Positions 1 through 9,462 are shown, numbered from the stretch's first letter. The stretch: DNA of 64,000 nt from Bacteroidales bacterium UBA4116 (GCA_002381645.1 DFXE01000001.1:249479-313478); one strand, 5' to 3'. The notes: a model not told the origin generated them from the sequence alone. Translations and numbers: made by a program.

Positions 1-122
1 AATGGAATCAATCGATATACAAATAGTTCAAACATATACACATTAAAACATTATCTACGCTATGAGTCGTTTTATAAACGAAAGATTACTTTTAAATTTT
101 CAACTTTCAATTATCCACCGCT
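1..122. other. Left-edge intergenic region
   Basis: This AT-rich stretch lies before the first gene. It holds a weak -7-like element, TACTTTTA at 88-95, which departs from TAnnTTTG at the last base, and no clear -33 TTTG. No RNA gene or reading frame is supported. The neighbour to the left is outside the window. Confidence 0.4.
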
Positions 123-1547
123 ATGAATAATGCGCATTTTGAAATGGTCGCAAAGACGCTCTACGGGCTGGAGGAGATACTGGCGGGCGAATTGATCGCC
201 CTGGGAGCAAACGATGTCCAGCTGGGCCGTCGTATGGTTTCTTTCACCGGAGATAAGGAACTGATGTATAAAGCCAATTTTTATTGCCGTACGGCACTGC
301 GTATCTTAAAACCGATTTACCACTTCAAAGCAAAAGATGCGGATACGGTTTATAAAAAGGTAAAAGAAGTGGAGTGGGAAAATTATATCTCCCTTGAAAA
401 GACATTTGCTATTGACTCCGTGATCCACTCGGATGATTTTAATCATTCCAAATTCGTAGCTTACCGTACCAAGGACGCTATTGTGGATTATTTTATGGAG
501 AAGTACGAGAAGCGCCCTTCCGTAAGGGTAAATAATCCGGACCTGTATATCAATATCCACATTTCGCATAACGATTGTACCTTGTCTATAGACAGTTCGG
601 GTGAAAGCCTCCATAAACGGGGATACCGGATCGCCCAGACGGAAGCGCCCTTAAATGAAGTGCTTGCGGCGGGAATGATATTGAAGACCGGTTGGAGCGG
701 CGAAAGCAATTTTATTGATCCGATGTGTGGATCGGGTACATTGCTGATCGAAGCGGCCATGATCGCGCTTAACATTGCCCCGGGTATTTACCGGAAAGAA
801 TTTGCCTTTGAGAAATGGATTGATTTTGACCAGGAGATGTTCGACCGCATCTATAACGACGAAAGCAATGAGAAAGCATTCACGTTCAAGTGCTATGGCA
901 GTGATATATCTTCTGCGGCGATTGAAATAGCGGAGAAAAACGTCCGTAACGCGGGACTGATGAAATATATCGACCTCAGGGTATTGCCGCTGCAACAATA
1001 TAACGAAGCGCCTCAACCGGGTATTATGGTCACCAACCCGCCCTACGGGGAACGCATTTCTTCACGCGACCTGCAAGGTTTGTACAGTATGATCGGCGAG
1101 CGTATGAAACATGTATTCACCGGTTATAATGTATGGATAATCAGCTATAAGGATGAATGTTTTGATAAAATAGGCCTCCGCCCTGCTGAAAAAGTAAAAT
1201 TAATGAACGGTTCGCTTGAATGTGAGTACAGGAGTTATACCATTTTTGAAGGGAAAAATAAAGAATATAAAAAGGCGATAAACGAAGGGGATAACAAAAA
1301 AATAAGCTTGTCACGTCCGGTTAAACCGTACGGGACCAATCAGCGTAGCGAACGGCCTGCCAATTTCAGGACGGATAAAATGGACCGCCCCGAAAGGCGT
1401 TTTGCTGCTGCCCATACCGACGAAGATGAAGAAAAAGACCTATATTTACCCGGTAAACGTTTTTATGGAAAGGAAAGAAAAGATTTACGGATAAAAAAAG
1501 CATCCAAAAAAGTATTTAAACGCGGACGTGATTTTACGGACGAATAA
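123..1547 (+). CDS. THUMP-domain class I SAM-dependent RNA methyltransferase (RlmL-N / RlmK-like)
   Basis: Likely a guanosine N2-methyltransferase acting on rRNA in the cytoplasm. The 474-residue protein has an N-terminal THUMP-type RNA-binding region (about 45-165) and a Rossmann methyltransferase domain. The SAM-binding motif DPMCGSGTLLIEAA lies near residues 199-212, and the catalytic NPPYGER motif starts at residue 305; the NPPY form is typical of amino-group methylation of guanine or adenine. It matches the first half of enterobacterial RlmL, without the RlmK half. Residues from about 385 form a basic, low-complexity tail rich in K, R, D and E that ends at 474 and probably binds RNA. purD follows 20 nt downstream, so co-transcription is possible. 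The family is clear; the target base is not. Confidence 0.88.
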   Translation: MNNAHFEMVAKTLYGLEEILAGELIALGANDVQLGRRMVSFTGDKELMYKANFYCRTALRILKPIYHFKAKDADTVYKKVKEVEWENYISLEKTFAIDSVIHSDDFNHSKFVAYRTKDAIVDYFMEKYEKRPSVRVNNPDLYINIHISHNDCTLSIDSSGESLHKRGYRIAQTEAPLNEVLAAGMILKTGWSGESNFIDPMCGSGTLLIEAAMIALNIAPGIYRKEFAFEKWIDFDQEMFDRIYNDESNEKAFTFKCYGSDISSAAIEIAEKNVRNAGLMKYIDLRVLPLQQYNEAPQPGIMVTNPPYGERISSRDLQGLYSMIGERMKHVFTGYNVWIISYKDECFDKIGLRPAEKVKLMNGSLECEYRSYTIFEGKNKEYKKAINEGDNKKISLSRPVKPYGTNQRSERPANFRTDKMDRPERRFAAAHTDEDEEKDLYLPGKRFYGKERKDLRIKKASKKVFKRGRDFTDE

Positions 1548-1567
1548 ATAATTCCAATTCAATACAC

Positions 1568-2842
1568 ATGAATATATTAGTAACAGGCTCAGGAGGAAGA
1601 GAACATGCGTTAGCCTGGAAAATAGCGCAAAGCCCTAAAACAGAGAATCTTTATATCGCACCGGGAAATGCCGGTACGGCAAATTTGGGAACAAACGTAC
1701 CGATAAGCGCCACCGACTTTCCGGCATTGAAAGACTTTGTATTGGCCAATGATATCCACATGGTAGTGGTTGGCCCGGAAGATCCGTTGGTTTTAGGTAT
1801 TTATGATTATTTCCGTGACGATGAAACCCTGCAATCCGTTCCGGTAATCGGCCCCGGTAAAGCGGGTGCACAACTGGAAGGGAGTAAAGACTTTGCGAAA
1901 GCTTTTATGATGCGCCATCATATACCGACGGCCGGATATAGGAGCATCACCGCCGAAACACTTTCTGAAGGACATGCTTTTATCGATTCATTGCAAGCGC
2001 CCTATGTATTGAAAGCCGACGGATTGGCAGCAGGGAAAGGCGTGCTCATTATCGACAGTAAAGAGGAGGCAAAAGCCGAACTAACAAATATGGTAAACGG
2101 AATGTTCGGCGATGCCAGTAAAACAGTGGTGATCGAGGAATTTCTCGACGGTGTGGAATGTTCGGTGTTTGTAATGACTGACGGCGAAGATTATAAAATA
2201 CTACCGGTAGCAAAAGATTATAAACGCATAGGTGAAGGCAATACCGGGCTGAATACCGGTGGCATGGGCGCCGTATCGCCGGTCCCGTTCGCCGGAGAAC
2301 ATTTTATGCAAAAGGTTGAAGACCGCATCATCCGCCCTACGGTAGAGGGGTTGAAGAAAGAAGGTATCGACTATAAAGGGTTTATCTTCCTCGGATTAAT
2401 AAATGTAAACGGAGAGCCTAAAGTAATTGAATATAATTGCCGGATGGGTGACCCGGAGACCGAAGTAGTAATGCCGCGTATACAAAGTGATTTCGTGGAT
2501 TTACTCGAAGGAATAGCAAACCAGGATTTAAAAAACCGTGAATTATCCATTGATCCGCGTACTGTTATTACGATTATGCTGGTCAGCGGAGGGTATCCCG
2601 AAGCATACGAAAAGGGGAAAGAAATAACAGGTACAGGGGAACATATACCGGAGGAAACGATCTTATTCCACGCCGGGACCCGGCAGGCAGACGGCAAACT
2701 CCTTACCAACGGAGGGCGTGTCCTTGCCATTAGTTCTTACGGTAATTCAATGGATGAGGCATTAAGCCGGTCGTACAAAGTAGCGGAGTCTGTTCGTTTT
2801 GATAAGATGTATTACCGGAGGGATATCGGTTTCGACTTATAA
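1568..2842 (+). CDS. purD: Phosphoribosylamine--glycine ligase (GAR synthetase)
   Basis: Catalyses the ATP-dependent joining of glycine to 5-phosphoribosylamine, the second step of de novo purine synthesis, in the cytoplasm. The 424-residue length is normal for PurD. The N-terminus MNILVTGSGGREHALAW is the family signature. The ATP-grasp region contains KADGLAAGKGV (near residue 150) and NTGGMGAVSPVP (near 230), and the metal-binding CRMGDPETE lies near residue 290. It starts 20 nt after the methyltransferase stop and ends 8 nt before a membrane-protein gene, so it probably sits in a multi-gene transcript. No purine riboswitch or other pur gene was seen nearby. Confidence 0.97.
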   Translation: MNILVTGSGGREHALAWKIAQSPKTENLYIAPGNAGTANLGTNVPISATDFPALKDFVLANDIHMVVVGPEDPLVLGIYDYFRDDETLQSVPVIGPGKAGAQLEGSKDFAKAFMMRHHIPTAGYRSITAETLSEGHAFIDSLQAPYVLKADGLAAGKGVLIIDSKEEAKAELTNMVNGMFGDASKTVVIEEFLDGVECSVFVMTDGEDYKILPVAKDYKRIGEGNTGLNTGGMGAVSPVPFAGEHFMQKVEDRIIRPTVEGLKKEGIDYKGFIFLGLINVNGEPKVIEYNCRMGDPETEVVMPRIQSDFVDLLEGIANQDLKNRELSIDPRTVITIMLVSGGYPEAYEKGKEITGTGEHIPEETILFHAGTRQADGKLLTNGGRVLAISSYGNSMDEALSRSYKVAESVRFDKMYYRRDIGFDL

Positions 2843-2850
2843 AGCCATTT

Positions 2851-3879
2851 ATGAGAGGCAGATATTCAGGTTACAGCAGGCAATATAATTTAGATAGTAC
2901 AGGTAATTATCTTTATTTACTGGTCGTGTCGCTCTTATTCTGGATAACGGGATATCTATATTCCGTAGGTTATCCTGTGTATGAGGAAGTCACGGCCACC
3001 CCGTTATGGAATGCGGTTTGCCGTGCGTTACCGAATAAATTCGTTACGTACCTGATCGGTTTCCTGCTGATGTCGGGTGGCGCTTTCCTGATTCACCGGA
3101 TGAATTTCCTGCTGGCCATCATTCGTGAAAAAACATTCCTGCCTTTTTTGTTATATATATTCCTTATCAGTACCAATCTCGACCTTTTTCCTTTAAAGGC
3201 TGCTTCGGCCGGAATATTTTGCCTCATATTAGCCACCTACCAGTTATTTACATCCTTTCACGAGTCGAATGCAGTAAACAAAGCGTTCAACGCTGCTTTA
3301 TTTATCGGGGCGGGTAGTTTGTTCTGGGTATATACATTATGGTTCCTTCCTTTGTTCTGGATAGGTATGTACAATTTTAAGTCGCTGAGCCTGAGAACAT
3401 TCCTCGCTTCGTTAATGGGGCTTATTGCTATTTACTGGTTTTTGTTTGGCTGGTGCGTTATCAAACACGATTTTACGCCCTTTACCCTATCTTTTTCTGT
3501 CCTGGCTAAAATCCATCTGTTCCGGATAAACGGGGCAGGATTGATCGACTGGATTATTCTGGCGTATGCAGGTTTCTTTACCCTAATAGCCGCCCTGCAC
3601 ATTATTACGCACGACCATGAAGACAATCTGCGTACACGACAATACCTGTTTTTCCTGATTGCCTTCGCCGTGCTTTCTTTCGGCCTGTTCTTTATCTACG
3701 AGCAATCGTCTGCCGAATTCCTTTCAGTGGCATGTATGCCTGTTGCCTTGCTGCTTTCACACTATTTTACGGTTAATAAAGGCAGGAAAAGATTTATGAC
3801 GTATTATATCTCAGTAACTGTTTTCATTATATTAATTGTTATGCGTTTATGGAGTTCCTTATCGAATACGGTTATATAG
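2851..3879 (+). CDS. Polytopic inner-membrane protein of unknown function
   Basis: I do not recognise a characterised family. The 342-residue protein is strongly hydrophobic, with roughly eight to ten membrane segments. It starts with a short basic, aromatic N-terminus and then a helix near residues 20-40. Later helices are rich in Phe, Leu and Trp, separated by short loops such as a His/Asp-rich stretch near residues 253-258. There is no signal peptide beyond the first helix and no catalytic motif that I can name. It follows purD by 8 nt, and its last 31 nt overlap the start of the next membrane-protein gene, which suggests translational coupling. Multi-spanning membrane proteins beside purD occur in other Bacteroidales, but I cannot give a role. 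Confidence 0.8.
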   Translation: MRGRYSGYSRQYNLDSTGNYLYLLVVSLLFWITGYLYSVGYPVYEEVTATPLWNAVCRALPNKFVTYLIGFLLMSGGAFLIHRMNFLLAIIREKTFLPFLLYIFLISTNLDLFPLKAASAGIFCLILATYQLFTSFHESNAVNKAFNAALFIGAGSLFWVYTLWFLPLFWIGMYNFKSLSLRTFLASLMGLIAIYWFLFGWCVIKHDFTPFTLSFSVLAKIHLFRINGAGLIDWIILAYAGFFTLIAALHIITHDHEDNLRTRQYLFFLIAFAVLSFGLFFIYEQSSAEFLSVACMPVALLLSHYFTVNKGRKRFMTYYISVTVFIILIVMRLWSSLSNTVI

Positions 3880-4298
3880 GGGTCTTCATTGCGTCATTCC
3901 TGGCAGCTACCATCTTGCCTTTCAGCAGCGAAGTCGTGCTTACGGGCGTACTGCTTGCCGGAGCGGCCTATTGGCCTTCGATGATTGCTGCTACAATAGG
4001 TAATTTCCTGGGGGGTATGACCTGCTATTGGTTAGGTATGCTGGGGAAAGTAGAGTGGATTGAGAAATACCTGAAACTCGATAAGGAAAAACTCCGCAAA
4101 GTGCAGGATTGGATAAAAAACAAAGGAGCATGGACCGCCTTTTTTGTTTTCCTACCCGGTATAGGTGATTTTATAGCTGTCGCGCTTGGTTTTCTCCGGG
4201 CGAATGTATGGATCGTCGCCATTTCGATGTTTTTAGGTAAGGCAATCCGTTATTGGGTATGGATGGAGTTTGTTTTTAAGGTACAATCTTTCTTTTAA
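3849..4298 (+). CDS. YqaA/DedA-like (VTT domain) membrane protein
   Basis: A 149-residue membrane protein of the SNARE-associated/VTT type. Characterised DedA relatives act as lipid flippases and in envelope homeostasis, but the small YqaA branch is not well defined. Hydrophobic segments lie near residues 8-30, 38-62, 93-112 and 120-142. The pattern FLAATILPFSSEVVL near the N-terminus and the Gly-rich FLPGIGDFIAVALGF near residues 99-113 are typical. The start ATG at 3849 lies inside the preceding gene, overlapping it by 31 nt in another frame; the hydrophobic N-terminus begins immediately, which supports this start. The GSCFA gene follows 13 nt later. Confidence 0.82.
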   Translation: MEFLIEYGYIGVFIASFLAATILPFSSEVVLTGVLLAGAAYWPSMIAATIGNFLGGMTCYWLGMLGKVEWIEKYLKLDKEKLRKVQDWIKNKGAWTAFFVFLPGIGDFIAVALGFLRANVWIVAISMFLGKAIRYWVWMEFVFKVQSFF

Positions 4299-4311
4299 TA
4301 TTGTTCTTATT

Positions 4312-5298
4312 ATGGAATTCATAACTAAAATCAGCCTATCGAAACCCGTATTCGAATTCTCCTATCATGATAAAGTGATGTTGATAGGCTCTTGTTTTGC
4401 TGATAATATCGGGACCAAACTGAACGAAAATAAATTCGACATCGATATAAATCCTTTCGGAACCTTATATAATCCCGCGTCGATTGCATTCTCCATTAAA
4501 AGATTAGTTGATCCCCGACCGTTTACTCCCGATGACCTGATCCGGCATGAAGGCATATGCCACAGCTTTATGCATCACAGCCGTTTTTCCTCCCCATCGG
4601 AAGAAGAAGTTGTATGTAATATAAATCAACGGCTGAATGCTTCATCGGTCAATCTGGCTAAAGCAACCCGGCTGATCATTACGTTCGGAACGTCTTTTGT
4701 TTACCGGTTAAAGAGTAACGGCAATGTCGTTTCTAACTGTCATAAACTGCCCGACCATTTTTTTTCCCGTGAAATGTTATCTGCCGACTCCATTGTCGAT
4801 GAGTGGGACGCTCTTCTATTATCGGCATGGAAACAAAATCGGGATTTAAAAATACTATTTACCGTTAGTCCGATCCGTCACTGGAAAGACGGCGCACATG
4901 CCAATCAATTAAGTAAAGCCACGCTTCTGCTTGCTATTGACCGGTTACAAAAACGTTATCCTTTACAAACCGGATATTTCCCTGCTTACGAGATCATGAT
5001 GGATGAGTTGAGGGATTACCGTTTTTATGCCGATGATATGCTTCATCCTTCTCCTCTTGCCATTGAATACATCTGGAACCGCTTTATTGAAAACTGCCTC
5101 TCTGAAGAATCAAAGAACATCCTGAAAGAATGGCTTGTGATTAAAAAGGCCATAAATCATAGGCCCTTTCAACCGGAAAGCGGGAGTTACCGGAAATTTA
5201 TCTCGCAAACTTTGTTAAAAGCTGAACGGATTCGGGAGAAATATCCTTATTTTTATCTCGATAATGAAATAAAGTTATTGCAAGGTAAGATCAACTAA
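4312..5298 (+). CDS. GSCFA-domain protein
   Basis: The 328-residue protein carries the family-defining GSCFADNIG motif near residues 24-32, followed by INPFGTLYNP (about 47-56). The GSCFA family is related to SGNH/GDSL-type hydrolases; no substrate is firmly established. A C-terminal DDMLHPSPLAIEYIW (near residue 243) resembles the Asp/His block of SGNH enzymes, in keeping with an esterase or acyl-transfer role. I chose the ATG at 4312 over an upstream in-frame ATG at 4270, because the upstream residues overlap the preceding gene and the conserved region starts right after MEFITKIS. Its stop codon (TAA) shares its last base with the start codon of murF-alr. Confidence 0.85.
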   Translation: MEFITKISLSKPVFEFSYHDKVMLIGSCFADNIGTKLNENKFDIDINPFGTLYNPASIAFSIKRLVDPRPFTPDDLIRHEGICHSFMHHSRFSSPSEEEVVCNINQRLNASSVNLAKATRLIITFGTSFVYRLKSNGNVVSNCHKLPDHFFSREMLSADSIVDEWDALLLSAWKQNRDLKILFTVSPIRHWKDGAHANQLSKATLLLAIDRLQKRYPLQTGYFPAYEIMMDELRDYRFYADDMLHPSPLAIEYIWNRFIENCLSEESKNILKEWLVIKKAINHRPFQPESGSYRKFISQTLLKAERIREKYPYFYLDNEIKLLQGKIN

Positions 5299-7766
5299 TG
5301 ATGGAATACAGCATAAAAGAGATAGCACAGATTATAAATGCAAAGACGCATAAATTGAAGGAGGATACTGTCAGCATTTTGCTGACGGATAGCAGACGGC
5401 TCTCTTTTCCTGAGGAAAGCCTGTTCTTTGCACTTACAACCAAAACAAATAACGGACATAAATACATACCGGAACTATACAATTTAAGGGTCCGCAATTT
5501 TGTGGTAAATGAAAGTTTTGATGGGCAGGACTCTATGCCTGAGGCTAACTTTCTTGTTGTAAAGGAGCCTTTGCGTGCTTTACAGAAATTAGCCACTTTC
5601 CACCGGAAACAATTTTCCATACCCGTGATCGGAATTACAGGAAGCAACGGTAAAACAGTGGTTAAAGAGTTTCTTTATCAATTGTTACATGAGGATTTTA
5701 ATATCGTACGTTCCCCGCGCAGTTATAATTCCCAGATCGGCGTACCGCTGTCTGTTTGGCAGATGAATGAAAAACATACGCTCGGTATCTTCGAAGCCGG
5801 TATTTCCCAACCGGACGAAATGGAATATTTGCAACCGGTGATTGCTCCCACTGTAGGGATTTTTACGAATTTAGGAGAAGCGCATCAGGAAAACTTTATT
5901 TCCACACGGCAAAAATGCCTGGAGAAAGTAACTCTTTTTAATGATTGCGACGCCATTATTTACGACGGGGATAACCCGTTTATCACCAATTGCCTCGAAT
6001 CAGCCCTGCTATCCCATAAGGCAATTGCGTGGAGCCGTACGAATTCCGACGCCCCTTTGTTTATTAACTCCATTACCAAAAGGGCTGCCGAAACAAAAAT
6101 TACCTGTACTATTATGGGGCTGGAAAGTACATATGTGATCCCTTTTACCGATGATGCCTCGATTGAGAATGTTATCCAATGTATCGCGTTAATACTTTAC
6201 CTCAAACCTACCATTATCAGGGAAACAGGCAGGTTCGCCAGACTGGAGCCTGTGGATATGCGGTTGAACGTAAAAGAAGGAAGGAATAATTGTTTACTTA
6301 TTAATGACACCTATAACTCCGATATCAATTCACTGGATATTGCGCTTGATTTTTTACAAACACGGAAAGGTGAAAAGAATTTAAAAAGCACGCTTATCCT
6401 GTCGGATATTTTGCAATCGGGCACCCTACCCAAATCTTTATACAAGAAAGTCGCCGACCTGGTAAAAAGGAAAATGATCGACCGCATTATAGGTATCGGA
6501 CGAGATATCAGCGAATATGGTTCTTTATTCGAAATGCAAAAAGACTTTTTCCTCTCTACCGAGGAATTTATGGCTTCTCCGCTGATCAAAGATTTTAAGG
6601 ATGAACTGATCCTTATTAAGGGGTCGCGCAGGTTTCATTTCGAGCGCATTTCTGAAATGCTTGAAAAGAAAGTGCATGAAACAATTCTGGAGGTAAACCT
6701 GGACGCAATCGCCCACAACTTCAATTATTACCGTTCGAAACTTAAACCTCAAACCAAAGTCATTGCCATGGTGAAAGCTTTTGGTTATGGCGCAGGGCCG
6801 AATGAATTAGCTAAAACCCTTCAGGAATATCGTTGCGATTATCTTGCAGTAGCGGTAGCGGATGAAGGTGCTGCGTTGAGGAGAGAAGGGATTTCCATTC
6901 CTATTCTGGTGATGAATCCTGAACAGAGCGGATTTAATCTGCTTATTGAGAACCATCTTGAACCCGAGATTTACAGTTTCCGGGTATTGGATACGATCAT
7001 AAAAGAAACAGAAAGGCGCGGGATAACCTCCTATCCTATTCATATTAAAATTGATACGGGCATGCACCGTTTAGGTTTTCAACCCGCAGATATTCCGGTT
7101 TTATGTAAACGCCTCGAAAGGCAAAGCGGGGTTATGGTACGTTCTGTATTCTCTCATCTTGTGGGAAGTGATTCGGAAGAGTTCGATATATTTACGGAAC
7201 AACAGGCCGAGTTATTTATAAAATCATCTTCAGAGCTTGAAGAAGGGCTTGAATATTCCATTTTCAAACATATCCTTAACTCCGCAGGTATTGAACGTTT
7301 TCCTCGTTATCAAATGGATATGGTCCGCCTGGGAATAGGCTTATATGGCGTAAGCGCTACGGATGAAGAAGCCTTACAGACGGTCACGACATTGAAAACG
7401 ACTATACTGCAAATACAAAATGTTCCTTCCGGGGAATCCATTGGTTACAGCCGTATGAGTTATGTGAATCGCGATTCGCGTATTGCCGTTATACCGATCG
7501 GTTACGCTGATGGTTTCGACCGTCATCTGAGCAACGGAACAGGTGAAGTGATTATTAAAGGGAAACGGTGCCCTGTCATAGGGAATATATGTATGGATAC
7601 GTCTATGATAGATGTAACGGATATTGATGCAATGGAAGGTGACCAGGTTATTATTTTCGGGAAAGAATTATCCGTAAGAGAATTATCCGACAAATTAGGA
7701 ACAATTCCTTATGAAGTACTGACTTCCATATCCCCACGTGTAAAAAGAGTTTATTTCCGGGAATAA
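5298..7766 (+). CDS. Bifunctional UDP-MurNAc-tripeptide:D-Ala-D-Ala ligase / alanine racemase
   Basis: A fusion that makes D-alanine and attaches D-Ala-D-Ala to the peptidoglycan precursor, in the cytoplasm. The 822 residues divide into a MurF part (about 1-455) with the P-loop GITGSNGKT near residue 112, and an alanine racemase part (about 460-822). In the racemase, Lys493 of MVKAFGYGAG is the expected PLP lysine, and GESIGYSRM holds the expected catalytic tyrosine. Both halves look complete. The start ATG at 5298 overlaps the previous stop (TAATG); ATG at 5301 is an alternative. This fusion is known in Bacteroidota. ddl, the enzyme linking the two D-alanines, is about 30 kb away in this window. 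Confidence 0.95.
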   Translation: MMEYSIKEIAQIINAKTHKLKEDTVSILLTDSRRLSFPEESLFFALTTKTNNGHKYIPELYNLRVRNFVVNESFDGQDSMPEANFLVVKEPLRALQKLATFHRKQFSIPVIGITGSNGKTVVKEFLYQLLHEDFNIVRSPRSYNSQIGVPLSVWQMNEKHTLGIFEAGISQPDEMEYLQPVIAPTVGIFTNLGEAHQENFISTRQKCLEKVTLFNDCDAIIYDGDNPFITNCLESALLSHKAIAWSRTNSDAPLFINSITKRAAETKITCTIMGLESTYVIPFTDDASIENVIQCIALILYLKPTIIRETGRFARLEPVDMRLNVKEGRNNCLLINDTYNSDINSLDIALDFLQTRKGEKNLKSTLILSDILQSGTLPKSLYKKVADLVKRKMIDRIIGIGRDISEYGSLFEMQKDFFLSTEEFMASPLIKDFKDELILIKGSRRFHFERISEMLEKKVHETILEVNLDAIAHNFNYYRSKLKPQTKVIAMVKAFGYGAGPNELAKTLQEYRCDYLAVAVADEGAALRREGISIPILVMNPEQSGFNLLIENHLEPEIYSFRVLDTIIKETERRGITSYPIHIKIDTGMHRLGFQPADIPVLCKRLERQSGVMVRSVFSHLVGSDSEEFDIFTEQQAELFIKSSSELEEGLEYSIFKHILNSAGIERFPRYQMDMVRLGIGLYGVSATDEEALQTVTTLKTTILQIQNVPSGESIGYSRMSYVNRDSRIAVIPIGYADGFDRHLSNGTGEVIIKGKRCPVIGNICMDTSMIDVTDIDAMEGDQVIIFGKELSVRELSDKLGTIPYEVLTSISPRVKRVYFRE

Positions 7767-7880
7767 AGTAAACAACATATAGCTTGTTGTATCACTTTTA
7801 AAGTCCCTCTATCCGGCCGGATTAGCGGGGGCCGGTTTGCATTTTATAACAAATCGTACTGTTATTTTGCTCATTATATG

Positions 7881-7888
7881 TACTTTTG
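7881..7888 (+). promoter_or_regulatory. Promoter -7 element for fabI
   Basis: TACTTTTG matches the Bacteroidales -7 consensus TAnnTTTG exactly and is followed by CG. A good -33 TTTG is not present at the expected distance. It lies 24 nt before the ATG at 7912, leaving a short leader. It would fall inside the coding region if the upstream ATG at 7837 were used, so it helps decide the start. Confidence 0.55.
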
Positions 7889-7911
7889 CGCTGAATAATA
7901 ATTTAATAAGT

Positions 7912-8769
7912 ATGAGTCATAATTTATTAAAAGGCAAACGGGGGGTTATCTTCGGCGCTTTGAATGAAATGTCCATTGCGTGGAAAGTTGCCGAAAAAGC
8001 GGTAGAAGAGGGTGCGGTTATTACACTAAGTAATACGCCTGTCGCCGTTCGCATGGGTGAAGTAGATGCATTATCCCAAAAGCTTAATGCAGAAGTGCTT
8101 CCGGCAGATGCCACAAGTGTAGAAGACCTTGAAATGGTATTCCAGAAGTCTGTTGAAATATTAGGAGGTAAAATTGATTTTGTACTCCACTCGATAGGTA
8201 TGAGTCCGAATGTACGTAAAAAACGTCCGTACGATGATTTAGATTACAGTTTACTGGAAAAGACATTGGATGTGTCGGCCGTTTCATTCCATAAAATGCT
8301 TCAGGTTGCCAAAAAACAGGATGCTATTGCGGAATACGGTTCGGTGATCGCCCTTAGTTATGTAGCGGCCCAACGTACGTTCTTTGGCTACAATGACATG
8401 GCTGACGCGAAAAGCCTTCTCGAGTCTATTGCACGCAGTTTCGGATACATATACGGACGCGAGAAGAGTGTGAGGATCAATACGATCTCTCAATCTCCTA
8501 CCCAGACTACCGCGGGTAGTGGTGTAAAGGGAATGGAAGACCTGATGGATTTCTCCGATAAAATGAGTCCTCTTGGAAATGCAACCGCCGATGAATGTGC
8601 GGACTATTGTATTACATTGTTTTCGGACCTCACCCGTAAAGTCACCATGCAAAACCTTTATCACGACGGAGGTTTTTCAAGTATGGGTATGAGTTTGAGA
8701 GCCATGAACCAATATAGTAAAGGCCTTGAACCGTTTATTGATGAGAATGGTAAAATCATATACGGGTAA
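7912..8769 (+). CDS. fabI: Enoyl-[acyl-carrier-protein] reductase (NADH)
   Basis: Performs the last reduction in each fatty-acid elongation cycle, in the cytoplasm. The 285-residue protein is an SDR-type Rossmann enzyme. It starts MSHNLLKGKRGVIFGALNE, which contains the nucleotide-binding turn, and has the FabI active-site spacing Tyr-x6-Lys in YNDMADAKS. This is about 20 residues longer than E. coli FabI, which fits the Bacteroidales form. An in-frame ATG at 7837 would add 25 residues, but a promoter-like TACTTTTG lies within that extension and family alignment starts at MSHNLL, so I chose 7912. The 145-nt gap after murF-alr and the promoter suggest a separate transcript. Confidence 0.95.
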   Translation: MSHNLLKGKRGVIFGALNEMSIAWKVAEKAVEEGAVITLSNTPVAVRMGEVDALSQKLNAEVLPADATSVEDLEMVFQKSVEILGGKIDFVLHSIGMSPNVRKKRPYDDLDYSLLEKTLDVSAVSFHKMLQVAKKQDAIAEYGSVIALSYVAAQRTFFGYNDMADAKSLLESIARSFGYIYGREKSVRINTISQSPTQTTAGSGVKGMEDLMDFSDKMSPLGNATADECADYCITLFSDLTRKVTMQNLYHDGGFSSMGMSLRAMNQYSKGLEPFIDENGKIIYG

Positions 8770-8782
8770 ACCCGTCGTCAGG

Positions 8783-8832
8783 CAGGAACGGATAATCTAA
8801 TGAACATTCATTTTCCGTTTCCTGTTTTCTTC
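8783..8832 (+). terminator. Possible imperfect terminator after fabI
   Basis: CAGGAACGG (8783-8791) can pair with CCGTTTCCTG (8815-8824) with one bulged base. The downstream arm is followed by a T-rich run, TTTTCTTC. The loop is 23 nt, longer than usual, so the call is tentative. Confidence 0.35.
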
Positions 8833-8847
8833 ATATAAAAAACGAGT

Positions 8848-9456
8848 ATGTTAGTTAAGATCTATCCGGAAAACCCTAATCAACGGGAATTAGATAAAGT
8901 CGTTGATGTCCTCCGCGAGGGTGGATTGGTTATATATCCTACCGATACGGTATATGCAATGGGGTGTGATGCCATGAACGTAAGGGCCGTGGAAAAAATT
9001 ACATCCATGAAAGGGATCAATCCGCAGAAAAGCAACTTATCCATTATTTGCTACGATCTGTCAAATATCAGCGAATATGCGAAAGTCAGTAACGCCGCAT
9101 TTAAATTGATGCGGAAAAACTTACCCGGGGCATTTACCTTCATACTTCCTACCAGCAGCGAACTGCCTAAAATTTACAAACATAAAAAAGAAGTCGGTAT
9201 ACGCGTACCCGACAATAACATTATCCGTCTATTGGTAAAGGAACTGGGTAACCCGGTTTTAACCACTTCGGTTCACGACGATGACGATGTTGTTGAATAT
9301 ACAACTGATCCTGAACTGATCTATGAAAAATACGACAGCCAGGTGGATATGGTAATAGACGGCGGATATGGTGGTACGGATCCGTCTACTGTTGTAGACT
9401 GTACTACCGATAATTTTGAAATCATCCGCCAGGGAAAAGGCACATTAATCTATTAA
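8848..9456 (+). CDS. Sua5/YciO/YrdC/YwlC family protein, probable L-threonylcarbamoyladenylate synthase
   Basis: Family members make threonylcarbamoyl-AMP for t6A37 modification of ANN-decoding tRNAs. The 202-residue length fits a single YrdC-type domain without the C-terminal Sua5 extension. The motif IYPTDTVYAMGCDA near residue 30 is the hallmark, and PGAFTFILP (about 93-101) and GIRVPDN (about 117-123) follow in the expected order. The canonical KGR-type segment is replaced by MKGINPQKSN, as often seen in the YciO branch, so a non-t6A role cannot be excluded. dgt starts 6 nt after its stop, making the two probably one transcript. Confidence 0.85.
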   Translation: MLVKIYPENPNQRELDKVVDVLREGGLVIYPTDTVYAMGCDAMNVRAVEKITSMKGINPQKSNLSIICYDLSNISEYAKVSNAAFKLMRKNLPGAFTFILPTSSELPKIYKHKKEVGIRVPDNNIIRLLVKELGNPVLTTSVHDDDDVVEYTTDPELIYEKYDSQVDMVIDGGYGGTDPSTVVDCTTDNFEIIRQGKGTLIY

Positions 9457-9462
9457 CATGCT

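Noticed and set aside
7837..7911. Upstream ATG extending fabI by 25 residues
   Set aside because: The extension contains a promoter-like TACTTTTG and a hydrophobic stretch not found in FabI; the family begins at the ATG at 7912.
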